Shown here: one piece after another, positions 35,466 to 42,811 of the stretch
Position numbering within the stretch: the first letter of the stretch is position 1
Layout: each line of letters opens with the position of its first letter
Assembly (NCBI RefSeq): GCF_013408795.1
Contig: NZ_JACCCC010000001.1
Span: 4,278,001-4,342,000, forward strand
From: Spinactinospora alkalitolerans
GTDB lineage: Bacteria > Actinomycetota > Actinomycetes > Streptosporangiales > Streptosporangiaceae
Length of the DNA stretch: 64,000 bases
Direction of reading: 5' to 3'
The notes under the pieces: generated by a model
The model's database searches: none
Told to the model about the DNA's origin: nothing
Seen by the model: the letters and a program-made list of their open reading frames with translations, nothing else
Position numbers and translations under genes: made by a program

Positions 35466-35490
35466 CCGTCCCCGCGTGCGCGGGGAGCGG
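35466..35490. promoter_or_regulatory. Second solitary CRISPR-repeat-like hairpin
   Basis: GTCCCCGCGTGCGCGGGGAGCG contains 7-bp arms CCCCGCG/CGCGGGG (35470-35485). It shares CCCCGC..GTGC..GGGGAGCG with the element at 7896-7919. No second repeat occurs within spacer distance, and no cas gene is in the window. Confidence 0.45.
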
Positions 35491-35612
35491 ATCGTGGTTT
35501 CGCGATCGTCACCCACCCGCCCTGCCGGGTTCGCCCGGTGCCGCGCCGCGGCGCCCGGAATCGTCCTTGCAAGCGGGCTAAGGCGAGGGTATCGCTGGTT
35601 TTACGACGCCCT

Positions 35613-35629
35613 TAACCGGGTGCCGGTTA
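35613..35629. promoter_or_regulatory. Inverted repeat upstream of TusA-like gene
   Basis: TAACCGG-GTG-CCGGTTA is a perfect 7+7 dyad with a 3-bp centre. It ends 53 bp before the GTG of the TusA-like gene. Size and position suit an operator; the regulator is unknown. Confidence 0.45.
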
Positions 35630-35682
35630 GCCGTCCACATGGGTAAGGATTGGATCACGAGCCCGCATGAAGAGGAGCGCCC

Positions 35683-35919
35683 GTGCCGGACCAGCCGCTG
35701 CTGACCATCGACGCGATCGGCCGCAAGTGCCCGATTCCGATCATCCTGCTGGCCGGGCGCATCCGCGAGGTCCCCATCGGCTCGGTGATCGCGGTCACCG
35801 CCGACGACCCGGCCGCGCGCAGCGACATCCCGTCGTGGTGCCGGCTGAAGATGCAGGAGTTCGTGGCCGAGGTCCCGCTGCAGCGGGGCAGCGCGTTCCA
35901 CATCCGACGGATGTACTGA
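35683..35919 (+). CDS. TusA-family sulfur-carrier-like protein
   Basis: A 78-residue TusA/SirA-fold protein. The N-terminal LLTIDAIGRKCPIPII holds the family Cys-Pro-x-Pro motif, whose Cys carries persulfide sulfur in TusA. A second Cys occurs near residue 48. AGAGGAG precedes GTG 35683. It may shuttle sulfur for tRNA thiolation or cofactor synthesis; thiI and erpA are also in this window but not adjacent. Family assignment is good, the pathway is open. Confidence 0.82.
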   Translation: MPDQPLLTIDAIGRKCPIPIILLAGRIREVPIGSVIAVTADDPAARSDIPSWCRLKMQEFVAEVPLQRGSAFHIRRMY

Positions 35920-36021
35920 CCGGTGTTCGGCGATCGGGTCGGCACAGGGGGTCGGCCGTCGCAGTGCGCGTAGCGTCGGCGGCACAGCGGATTCGAGCCC
36001 TGGAAACCCGCCTCGCCCCGC
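35920..36021 (+). repeat. Dispersed repeat family C, copy 1
   Basis: It begins at the first base after the TusA-like stop codon. It aligns over about 100 bp with 39301-39422 (inverted) and 58767-58892. The shared core is GGGGTCGGC followed by GTGCGCG(T/C)AGCG and CGGC(G/A)CAGCG. A terminator hairpin follows it. Confidence 0.85.
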
Positions 36022-36026
36022 GAATG

Positions 36027-36063
36027 CGAGGGGCCGCGCGGCCATCGGCCGCGCGGCCCCTCG
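36027..36063. terminator. Bidirectional terminator between TusA-like gene and rpsD
   Basis: A 17-bp perfect stem (36027-36043 with 36047-36063) has a 3-nt ATC loop. It starts 23 bp past the rpsD 3' end and also ends the plus-strand transcript after repeat C1. Confidence 0.85.
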
Positions 36064-36085
36064 TGCACCGGATGCCCGGTATGGG

Positions 36086-36697
36086 TCAGCGCGCGTAGTA
36101 CTCGACGACGAGCTGCTCGTCGAAGGGCACCGGAACCTGCTCGCGCTTGGGGCGGTCGACGACCGCGATGCGCAGGTCCTTGTGGCTCACGGCGAGGTAG
36201 CCGGCGATCTTGTCGTCGGCGTGGACGCCTTCGGCGGCCTCGACGAACGGCACCATCTGCCGCGACTTCTCGCGGACGCCGATGATCTGGCCCGGCTTGA
36301 CCTGGTACGACGGGATGTCGACCTTCTTGCCGTCCACGGTGATGTGGCCGTGGTTGACGTACTGGCGGGCGGCGTAGACCGACGCGGCGAAGCCGGCGCG
36401 CAGCACGACGGTGACCAGGCGCAGCTCCAGTTCGGAGATCATCTCCTCACCGGTGCGGCCCGGACGCTTCTTGGCGTTGTCGTAGACGCGGGCGAGCTGC
36501 TTCTCCGAGAGGTCGTAGTACCAGCGCAGCTTCTGCTTCTCGGCCTGCCGGACGGCGTAGTCGCTGGTCGAGCGCCGGACGCGGCGACCGTGCTCACCCG
36601 GGGGGTAGGGCCGCTTCTCGAAGTAGCTGACCGCCTTACGGGTCAGCGGGGTACCGGCGCGCCGGGACAACCGCACCTTCGGTCCGGTGTAGCGCAT
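36086..36697 (-). CDS. rpsD: 30S ribosomal protein S4
   Basis: S4 nucleates assembly of the 16S rRNA 5' domain. The 203-residue protein has the usual N-terminus (RYTGPKVRLSRR, then FEKRPYPPGEHGRR), the S4 RNA-binding domain near 95-160 (LELRLVTVVLRAGFAASVYAARQYVNHGHITVDGKKVDIPS) and the terminal EQLVVEYYAR. It contains no cysteine, so it is the zinc-independent form. GGAGG precedes the ATG at 36697. It stands alone instead of in the rpoA operon and is divergent from an iron-box gene with only 75 bp between the starts. Confidence 0.96.
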   Translation of the reverse strand: MRYTGPKVRLSRRAGTPLTRKAVSYFEKRPYPPGEHGRRVRRSTSDYAVRQAEKQKLRWYYDLSEKQLARVYDNAKKRPGRTGEEMISELELRLVTVVLRAGFAASVYAARQYVNHGHITVDGKKVDIPSYQVKPGQIIGVREKSRQMVPFVEAAEGVHADDKIAGYLAVSHKDLRIAVVDRPKREQVPVPFDEQLVVEYYAR

Positions 36698-36722
36698 TCA
36701 AGTCCTCCGATATTTGAGTCTC

Positions 36723-36759
36723 TTGCAAAAACGGGAATCCTAGGTAAGGCTTGCCTAAG
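36723..36759 (+). promoter_or_regulatory. IdeR/DmdR-type iron box and promoter of the DUF2470 gene
   Basis: TAGGTAAGGCTTGCCTAAG (36741-36759) matches about 15 of 18 positions of the actinobacterial iron-box consensus TTAGGTTAGGCTAACCTAA and is itself an imperfect palindrome. TTGCAA (36723-36728) lies at -35 distance from TAAGGC inside the box. The ribosome site AGGAGGTG follows at 36763. Repression by IdeR/DmdR with Fe(II) is expected; an effect on divergent rpsD is possible. Confidence 0.7.
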
Positions 36760-36772
36760 TCTAGGAGGTGTC

Positions 36773-37555
36773 ATGCGACAGCCCAGCCCGTCCGCGATCG
36801 AACGGGTCCGTTCCCTTGCCGCCACGGCGACCCCCACCACGGCGGCGTTGGCAGACGATCCCAGCGCGCGTTTCAGCGTGCGTGGGGCGGTCGATCATGC
36901 CGGTCGCGCGGTGCTGCTGCTCGATGCGGACCACCCGCTGCACGAGGCACTGCGGGCGACCCGGTACGGGCGCGCCGACCTCGCGGTCGGCGTCGATCTC
37001 TCCGCGCTGCGGCATGTGGGTCAGACACCTACTGTACGCGCTCGCCTGTGGTGCGAGGGCTGGGTGTCGGCGGTCCCCGCAGATGAGCGCCGCGAGGCGG
37101 CCCTCGCCGTATGGGAGGGGACTCCCGACGAAGGGCTGCTCGCCGCAGTCGACAATGATCCCACACCGGACGCACCGCTGCTGGCCAGGGTCGAGCCCGC
37201 CATGGTGATTTACGACACCTACGACGATGCCGGGATCATCGACGGCGACGCGTTCCTCGCCGCGCCGCCGGACCCGCTGACCCGGACGGCCGAGCGGATC
37301 ATCGCCCACGTCAACGACTGCCACCGCGACGAGCTCGGCGCGGTCCTGCGCGACGTCGCCGACGCCCCCGAGGGCGCAGCATGGCTCTGGGAGCTCGACG
37401 GCCACGGCGCGACGCTGTGGGTCACCCCCTACGGCGAGGGCGGCCGCCATCGGCCGGTGCTGGTGCGCCTGCCGTGGAGCGCGCCGGCCACCGCCCCCTG
37501 CGAACTGGAGCGGGCGCTGCACGGCCTCATCGCCCACCGGCACGCCCCACGCTGA
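36773..37555 (+). CDS. DUF2470 (HugZ-like) protein, iron-box controlled
   Basis: A 260-residue soluble protein in two parts. The N-terminal two thirds resemble the split-barrel flavin/heme-binding fold of HugZ-like proteins. The C-terminal DUF2470 part (about 155-255) includes RIIAHVNDCHRDELGAVLRDV, where the conserved His/Asn/His region lies. HugZ enzymes degrade heme and DUF2470 often accompanies them, so a role in heme-iron handling is plausible and agrees with the iron box. ATG 36773 follows AGGAGGTG. It is a single-gene unit with a terminator directly after the stop. Confidence 0.75.
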   Translation: MRQPSPSAIERVRSLAATATPTTAALADDPSARFSVRGAVDHAGRAVLLLDADHPLHEALRATRYGRADLAVGVDLSALRHVGQTPTVRARLWCEGWVSAVPADERREAALAVWEGTPDEGLLAAVDNDPTPDAPLLARVEPAMVIYDTYDDAGIIDGDAFLAAPPDPLTRTAERIIAHVNDCHRDELGAVLRDVADAPEGAAWLWELDGHGATLWVTPYGEGGRHRPVLVRLPWSAPATAPCELERALHGLIAHRHAPR

Positions 37556-37598
37556 GGGCCCGTGGCGGAGAGGAGGGACCCCTCTCCACCACGGGCCC
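37556..37598. terminator. Bidirectional terminator between DUF2470 gene and adoK
   Basis: GGGCCCGTGG, a C/A mismatch and GGAGAGG pair with the complementary arm ending at 37598 (17 bp in all), around a 7-nt loop. It starts at the base after the stop codon. Confidence 0.85.
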
Positions 37599-37621
37599 GG
37601 GCGCTCGGAGTCCGCGATGCG

Positions 37622-38593
37622 CTACAGGTGCCCGGCGACCTCCCGGGCGACCTCGTCGCCGTAGGAGTGGGCCAGGCGCTCGGTGAGCGTCTCGGCGGTG
37701 AGCCGGTACTCCTGCGGGCCGTCGACCTCAAGCGAGTGCACGGCGACGGCGTTGCCCACCTGGGCGCAGCGCTCCAGCGGCAGCTCCCAGGCCACGGCCG
37801 CCAGGAAGCCGGCGCGGAAGGCGTCGCCGACGCCGGTGGGGTCGACCTTGGTGGTGACGGCCGCGGCGGGGACGTGCAGCGAGGGCTCGCCCTTGCGGTC
37901 GATCCGCACGCCCTTGGCCCCCAGCGTGGTGACGCGGGTCGTCACCCGCTCGAGGACCTCGTCCTCGCTCCAGCCGGTCTTCTGCTCGGCCAGCGCCTTC
38001 TCGTACTCGTTGGTGAACAGGTAGGTCGCCCCCTCGACGAGCCGGCGGACCTCCGGCCCCTCCATCCGGGCGAGCTGCTGGGAGGGGTCGGCGGCGAACG
38101 CGATGCCGCGGGTGCGGCACTCGTCGCTGTGGCGGACCATGGCCTCGGGGTCGTTGGCGCCGACCAGCACCAGGTCGAGCCCGCCGTCGCGCTCGGCCAG
38201 CGGACCGAGTTCGATGTTGCGCGCCTCGGCCATGGCGCCGGCGTAGAAGGAGGCGATCTGGTTGTGGTCGCGGTCGGTGGTGCAGACGAACCGCGCGGTG
38301 TGGCGGACTTCGGAGATGTGCACGCCCGAGGTGTCCACTCCGTGGCGGTCCAGCCAGGAGCGGTACTCGTCGAAGTCGGCGCCGACCGCACCGACCAGGA
38401 CAGGCTTGAGGCCCAAGCGCCCCATGCCGAAGCAGATGTTGGCCGCGACGCCGCCGCGCCGCACCTCCAGCTCGTCGACCAGGAACGACAGCGACACCTG
38501 TTCCAGCTGGTCCGCTATGAGCTGCTCGGCGAACCTGCCCTCGAAAGTCATCAGATGGTCGGTGGCGATGGATCCGGTAACCGCGATGCGCAC
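37622..38593 (-). CDS. adoK: Adenosine kinase (PfkB/ribokinase fold)
   Basis: It phosphorylates adenosine to AMP in purine salvage. The 323 residues closely follow the mycobacterial AdoK (Rv2202c) pattern: IAVTGSIATDHLM at the start, VSLSFLVDELEVRRGGVAANI near 40, ANDPEAMVRHSDECR, FAADPSQQLARM, and the PfkB anion-hole motif DPTGVGDAFRAGF near 265. GTG 38593 with GGGAG upstream is preferred to the ORF start at 38626. Gene position between ctaC and erpA also agrees with AdoK. Confidence 0.9.
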   Translation of the reverse strand: MRIAVTGSIATDHLMTFEGRFAEQLIADQLEQVSLSFLVDELEVRRGGVAANICFGMGRLGLKPVLVGAVGADFDEYRSWLDRHGVDTSGVHISEVRHTARFVCTTDRDHNQIASFYAGAMAEARNIELGPLAERDGGLDLVLVGANDPEAMVRHSDECRTRGIAFAADPSQQLARMEGPEVRRLVEGATYLFTNEYEKALAEQKTGWSEDEVLERVTTRVTTLGAKGVRIDRKGEPSLHVPAAAVTTKVDPTGVGDAFRAGFLAAVAWELPLERCAQVGNAVAVHSLEVDGPQEYRLTAETLTERLAHSYGDEVAREVAGHL

Positions 38594-38711
38594 TGCGGAG
38601 GGCTCCCTTGAGTGGGGGGCGGACAATACGGAACCTCAAGAGTACCGAGCGGTAGGCCCGGCGTCAGGGGGCCCCGGCTCCCGAATCCGGGACCGGCCCC
38701 GGATACGCCGA

Positions 38712-38740
38712 AGGCCCGCGCGGCAGTGCCGCGCGGGCCT
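38712..38740 (-). terminator. Terminator after erpA
   Basis: AGGCCCGCGCGGCA and its exact complement (38712-38725 and 38727-38740) form a hairpin 42 bp past the erpA 3' end, before adoK. Confidence 0.75.
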
Positions 38741-38781
38741 GTGCGGCACCGCGAAGTACGGGCCGCCCGATGGCCTGGCGC

Positions 38782-39132
38782 CTAGTGGAACGAGTCGCCG
38801 CAGGCGCAGGAGCCGGTCGCGTTGGGGTTGTCGATCGTGAAGCCCTGCTTCTCGATCGTGTCGACGAAGTCGATCGTGGCGTTCATGAGGTAGGGAGCGC
38901 TCATGCGGTCGGTGACGACCTCGACACCGCCGAACTGGGCCACCTGGTCGCCATCGAGCTCCCGCTCGTCGAAGAACAGCTGGTACCGCAGTCCCGAGCA
39001 GCCGCCCGGCTGGACGGCGACGCGCAGCCGCAGGTCGTCCCGGCCCTCCTGCTCGAGGAGACCCTTGACCTTGCCGGCGGCCTCATCGGTCAGGGTGATC
39101 CCCTGCGCGGTGGTCTCGCTCTGAACCGTCAT
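38782..39132 (-). CDS. erpA: A-type iron-sulfur cluster insertion protein (HesB/ErpA)
   Basis: A 116-residue A-type carrier that hands Fe-S clusters to apoproteins. The three cluster Cys are present: one in QPGGCSGLRYQLFFD near 45 and two in the C-terminal GSCACGDSF. GGAGGAG precedes the ATG. Likely clients encoded nearby include the Rieske protein and LipA (inference). It corresponds to Rv2204c. Confidence 0.93.
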   Translation of the reverse strand: MTVQSETTAQGITLTDEAAGKVKGLLEQEGRDDLRLRVAVQPGGCSGLRYQLFFDERELDGDQVAQFGGVEVVTDRMSAPYLMNATIDFVDTIEKQGFTIDNPNATGSCACGDSFH

Positions 39133-39437
39133 CTGCTAGCTCCTCCAAAATGGGATGGCGGCCGCCGCGGCGACCTGTGGTGCTCCAACGTCTCAAACGT
39201 CGGGGTGCCGTTGTGCATTCCGGGCGGCGCCGCGCGCAGGCGCGGCCCCATGGACTTCCCTTCCAGGTTAAGTCGTCGAATCGGCCACCGCCATCACACC
39301 TCATCGAGCTTTGACCGCTGCGCGCGCGGGACGGGATCTCCGGGACCTGGATTCGCTGCGCCGCCGGCGCTACGCGCACTGCGGCAGCCGACCCCTGTGC
39401 GAGCCCGACCGCCGAACACCGGTAAGGCCGACCCGGG
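39133..39437. other. Intergenic region between erpA start and glycerate kinase end
   Basis: These 305 bp contain the erpA promoter region on the right-to-left strand and repeat C2 (39301-39422). Apart from the repeat nothing specific is recognised. Confidence 0.6.
39301..39422 (-). repeat. Dispersed repeat family C, copy 2
   Basis: On the minus strand this copy begins 15 nt after the glycerate kinase stop codon. It aligns with C1 and C3 over the CGGTGTT start and the GTGCGCG(T/C)AGCG core, and shares the CGGTC(A/G)AAGCTCGATGA end with C3. Confidence 0.85.
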
Positions 39438-40541
39438 TCAGCGCCGCCAGCGGCGGGCCACCCGGGCGGCGAGGCCGCGCAGCTCCTCGGCCGGGCGGGC
39501 CAGCGCGGCCTCGACCGAGCCGGCGGAGTCGGCCACCGCGTGGGTCTCGGTGATGCCGGCCGCGGCGGCCTCCTGCCGCCCCACGGCGACACGGCCGGCC
39601 ATGACCAGGCAGGGCACACCGTGCTCCGCCGCGGTGCGGGCGACGCCGTGCGGAAGCTTGCCGCGCAGCGACTGGGAGTCGAAGGAGCCCTCACCGGTGA
39701 TGACGACATCGGCCGAGGCCGCCCGGACCGCGAGGTCCACCGCGGCGAGCACCCGGGACACGCCGGACTCCACGGTCCCCCCGAGCAGCAGCAGCGCGTA
39801 CCCCAGGCCGCCGGCCGCGCCCGCGCCCGGCGTCTCGCGCAGCCCGCCCTCGGGGTCGGTCGCGTCGGCGAACGCGGTGAGCGCCGCGTCGAGGCGCTGC
39901 ACCTGGTCGTCGTCAGCGCCCTTCTGCGGGCCGAAGACCGCGCTGGCCCCGTGGATGCCCAGCAGCGGGTTGTCCACGTCGGTGGCGGCGATCAGCCGTA
40001 CGCCCTCGGTGACGCGGCGGGCGGGGGCCAGGTCGACCGGCCCGGAGAGGTCGGACAGCGGGGCGCCGCCGCGCTCCAGTCCGGAACGCGGCGCCGCGCC
40101 CAGGGCCGCGAGCATGCCGGCGCCGCCGTCGTTGGTGGAGCTGCCGCCCAGGCCGACGACGACGGTGCGCGCGCCCGCGGCGACGGCGTGGCCGATCAGC
40201 TCGCCGACGCCGCGGCTGGTGGTGCGGCCGGGGTCGCGGTCGGCCTCGGGGACCAGGTGCAGGCCGCAGGCCTGGGCGCTCTCGACGTAGGCGGTGTCCT
40301 CGACCAGGAGGTAGTCGGCGCGGACGGGGGCGCCGAGCGGGCCGGTGACCTCCTCGGCCGCGACCTTGCCGCCCAGGGCCGTGTGCAGGACCTCCACGAA
40401 ACCGGGACCGCCGTCGGACAGGGGCACGAGCTCGTGCTCGGCATCGGGGTCGACGGTGCTCCACCCGTCGGCGATGGCCTGAGCGGCCTCGATGGCGGTG
40501 AGGGTGCCGGCGAACTTGTCAGGGGCAATAACGATACGCAC
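39438..40541 (-). CDS. Glycerate kinase (GarK/GlxK family)
   Basis: It phosphorylates D-glycerate to 2- or 3-phosphoglycerate. The 367 residues begin VRIVIAPDKFAGTLTAIEAAQAI, the exact family N-terminus, and contain PLSDGGPGFVEVL near 44, VGLGGSSTNDGGAGML near 137 and VITGEGSFDSQS near 280. GTG 40541 is chosen by homology; the ribosome site is poor and the next plausible signal is a CACACT box 6 nt upstream. It corresponds to Rv2205c. Repeat C2 lies directly downstream. Confidence 0.92.
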   Translation of the reverse strand: MRIVIAPDKFAGTLTAIEAAQAIADGWSTVDPDAEHELVPLSDGGPGFVEVLHTALGGKVAAEEVTGPLGAPVRADYLLVEDTAYVESAQACGLHLVPEADRDPGRTTSRGVGELIGHAVAAGARTVVVGLGGSSTNDGGAGMLAALGAAPRSGLERGGAPLSDLSGPVDLAPARRVTEGVRLIAATDVDNPLLGIHGASAVFGPQKGADDDQVQRLDAALTAFADATDPEGGLRETPGAGAAGGLGYALLLLGGTVESGVSRVLAAVDLAVRAASADVVITGEGSFDSQSLRGKLPHGVARTAAEHGVPCLVMAGRVAVGRQEAAAAGITETHAVADSAGSVEAALARPAEELRGLAARVARRWRR

Positions 40542-40688
40542 GCTTCCAGTGTGCCCGGACGCACCCCGATCAGCCAGACCCGCGACCAAGATTTATCCGC
40601 TTCCCGATAACTGCTATCCGAATCGCGGAATGAAGGATTCTCGTGTCCCCGGATTCCCCGGGTTCCTCCTTCGGAACCGGCCGCGCCG

Positions 40689-41294
40689 TCACAGCCCCGG
40701 CGCGGCGTAGACCGGGAACCAGCGGGACTTGTCGCGCTCCACCGCGAGGTCGCCCGCGACGGCGGCCTCGACCTGCAGCTCCAGCGCGTTGTCCCTGCGC
40801 TGCCCGCCCAGCGGGGCGAACGGGTAGAACGTGCCCCGCTTGTAGAGGTAGACCAGGGCGACCCTGCGGCCGCGGCCGTCGGCGAAGGCCACCAGGGAGC
40901 ACAGCAGCGACGGCCCGAACCCCGCGCCCTCCAGTGTGGAGTTGACCGCGTGCAGGTCGGTGACGAGGTCGCTGATGCCGGTGGGCGCGGCGGGGTCGCC
41001 GGAGGGCCCGGGGTCCCCGGAACCGCTGCGCAGCACCAGCCAGGTGTAGCCGTACTCGTCGGCGACGGGTTCGACCCGGGGCCCGCCGTCGGCGTTGAGC
41101 AGGTCGGTGATCTCGCGCTCCAAGGTGGCGAACGCCTGCCCCTCGGCGGCCCGGAACGCCACCGACCCCGTCCCCGTCGCCGTGAAACCGGAGGTGGCCT
41201 GCAGCGTCACGGCGGCCGACGGCAGCGCGAAGAGCCGGTCGAGATCGGGCTTGGCCGGCTTGGAACGGCCCAGCAGGGCGCGGAGGAAGCTCAT
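40689..41294 (-). CDS. pspAB: PspA-associated protein PspAB
   Basis: A 201-residue soluble protein starting MSFLRALLGRSKPAKPDLDRLFALPSAAVTLQ, the typical PspAB opening. The middle (YGYTWLVLRSG) and end (RRVALVYLYKRGTFYPFAP, then RWFPVYAAPGL) match the family. It is found with PspA, PspAA and HtpX in actinobacteria, where the set responds to membrane stress; its biochemical role is not known. AAGGAG lies upstream of the ATG at 41294. It follows htpX by 103 bp. Confidence 0.85.
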   Translation of the reverse strand: MSFLRALLGRSKPAKPDLDRLFALPSAAVTLQATSGFTATGTGSVAFRAAEGQAFATLEREITDLLNADGGPRVEPVADEYGYTWLVLRSGSGDPGPSGDPAAPTGISDLVTDLHAVNSTLEGAGFGPSLLCSLVAFADGRGRRVALVYLYKRGTFYPFAPLGGQRRDNALELQVEAAVAGDLAVERDKSRWFPVYAAPGL

Positions 41295-41397
41295 GGTCTC
41301 ATCGTCTCCTTGTCTCGCGTCCCGCAGGGCCGAAGCGGTCTTCCGGAGGACCGCTGGAGGCGCCCGTGCCGCCGCGCGGAAGCCGGGTCGGCGGCGG

Positions 41398-42315
41398 TCA
41401 TCCCCGGCCCAGTTGCCGGGAGATGTCGGCGAGCTGGGCCAGCCGCTGCTGGATCGGCGGATGGGTGGCGAAGAGCCGGCTGAGGCTGAAGCCGCTCTTG
41501 GAGAACGCCGGGGTGAAGAAGAAGGCGTTGAACGGCTCGGCCCTGCGCAGGTCCCGGTTGGGGATCCGGCCCATGTCACCGGTGATCTTGGTCAGTGCGC
41601 CGCCCAGCGCCGAGGGGCGGCCGGTCAGGTAGGCCGCGGCGCGGTCGGCCGACAGCTCCCGGTAGCGCGAGAGCATCCTGGTCAGCAGGAAGCTGAGCGC
41701 CCACACCACGGCGCTGACCGCCACGACCGCCAGCGCCACGAGGGCCGGACTGTTGTTGTTGTTCCGGCCGCCCGAGGCCCCGCCGAACACCATGAAGCGC
41801 AGGCCCATCTGGGTGAGGAACCCGGCGATGATGCCGAGGAACCCGGCGATGGTCATGACCATCACGTCGCGGTGGGCGACGTGGGAGAGCTCGTGGGCCA
41901 GGACCGCCTCCAGCTCGACGGGCTCCAGCCGGTTCATGATCCCGGTGGTCGCGCACACCACGGCGTTCTTCTCGTTGTGGCCGGTGGCGAAGGCGTTGGG
42001 GACGTCGGTGCGGGCGACGGCGACCTTGGGCTTGGGCATGTCGGCCATGGCGCACAGCCGGTCCACGATCGCGTGCAGCTCGGGCGCCTCCCTGGGGCTC
42101 ACCTCGCGCGCGCCCATGGAGTACATGGCGATCTTGTCGGAGGCGAAGTACTGGAAGAGCGCGAAGCCGATGACGACCAGTGCGACGAGCCACCACGGCA
42201 TGCCCACCAGGATCAGGGCGATGATGAACGCCACGTAGACGATTCCCAGCAGTGACATCGTCAGGAGCATGCGGGTCGTCAGCCCGCGGTCGGGGATGAA
42301 TCGGGATCCTGCCAC
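41398..42315 (-). CDS. htpX: HtpX-family membrane zinc metalloprotease
   Basis: A 305-residue M48 protease for quality control of membrane proteins. Two transmembrane helices (about 15-55) come first, then the zinc motif HELSH near 140 with the third ligand Glu in SADRAAAYLTG region, and a further membrane hairpin (about 152-215) with a Gly/Asn-rich loop. It starts at GTG 42315. A strong hairpin separates it from pspAA upstream, so it may have its own promoter within the Psp cluster. Confidence 0.92.
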   Translation of the reverse strand: MAGSRFIPDRGLTTRMLLTMSLLGIVYVAFIIALILVGMPWWLVALVVIGFALFQYFASDKIAMYSMGAREVSPREAPELHAIVDRLCAMADMPKPKVAVARTDVPNAFATGHNEKNAVVCATTGIMNRLEPVELEAVLAHELSHVAHRDVMVMTIAGFLGIIAGFLTQMGLRFMVFGGASGGRNNNNSPALVALAVVAVSAVVWALSFLLTRMLSRYRELSADRAAAYLTGRPSALGGALTKITGDMGRIPNRDLRRAEPFNAFFFTPAFSKSGFSLSRLFATHPPIQQRLAQLADISRQLGRG

Positions 42316-42433
42316 GGCGTCCTGCCTTTCGCCGGTCTCGTCACCGGCCGTCGCCCGCCGAGTCCACTACCAGGAAGTCTAGGCGGTGTGGCGGGACGGG
42401 CCGACCCCGTGCCTCGCACCGGGGCGAAAGCGG

Positions 42434-42464
42434 ACGGCCGCCGCGACACCGTCGCGGCGGCCGT
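42434..42464 (-). terminator. Hairpin between pspA-pspAA and htpX
   Basis: A 14-bp perfect stem (42434-42447 with 42451-42464) has an ACC loop. It lies 63 bp past the pspAA stop and 119 bp before the htpX start, so it probably ends or attenuates the pspA-pspAA transcript. Confidence 0.75.
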
Positions 42465-42526
42465 GGGCGCTCGGATCGGGAACCGGCCGGTCGGGGCGCT
42501 CCGCCGGGAGTGGCCCGCTCCCGCGA

Positions 42527-42811
42527 TCAGGTGAGGTCGGGGATCAGCCCTTCGTCACCGAGCATGGCGCGGACCTCCTCCATGCCGGCGTCGGCGTGCG
42601 GCAGGATGAAGTGCGACGGCTCCAGCGAATCGGCCGGCAGCGGCTTGCCGTCCTGGCGCACCTTCTCCAGCAGCTCGTGCAGCGCCCGGCGGAAGGTCTC
42701 CTCGCTGCCGGCCTCAATGGCCTCCTCCAGCATCTGGTCGAAGGAGTTGAGCAGGTCGAGGTCGGCCTCGGAGAGGTCGAGCTGCCCCTCCCCCATGATC
42801 CGGACGATCAT
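42527..42811 (-). CDS. pspAA: PspA-associated protein PspAA
   Basis: A 94-residue partner of PspA. The family opening MIVRIMGEGQLDLSEADLDLLNSFD and the HFILPHADAGMEEVRAML segment are both present. PspAA is thought to modulate PspA at the membrane in actinobacteria. Its start overlaps the pspA stop by 4 bp (ATGA), giving coupled synthesis. Confidence 0.9.
   Translation of the reverse strand: MIVRIMGEGQLDLSEADLDLLNSFDQMLEEAIEAGSEETFRRALHELLEKVRQDGKPLPADSLEPSHFILPHADAGMEEVRAMLGDEGLIPDLT

Larger units (their letters stand above)
35242..35682. other. Divergent region between ctaC and TusA-like gene
   Basis: This 441-bp stretch holds the ctaC promoter, a solitary CRISPR-repeat-like hairpin (35470-35485) and a dyad (35613-35629), each listed separately. 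A possible ctaC promoter on the minus strand is TTTGCC (35308-35313) and TATACG (35286-35291) with 16-bp spacing. No gene is supported. Confidence 0.6.
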
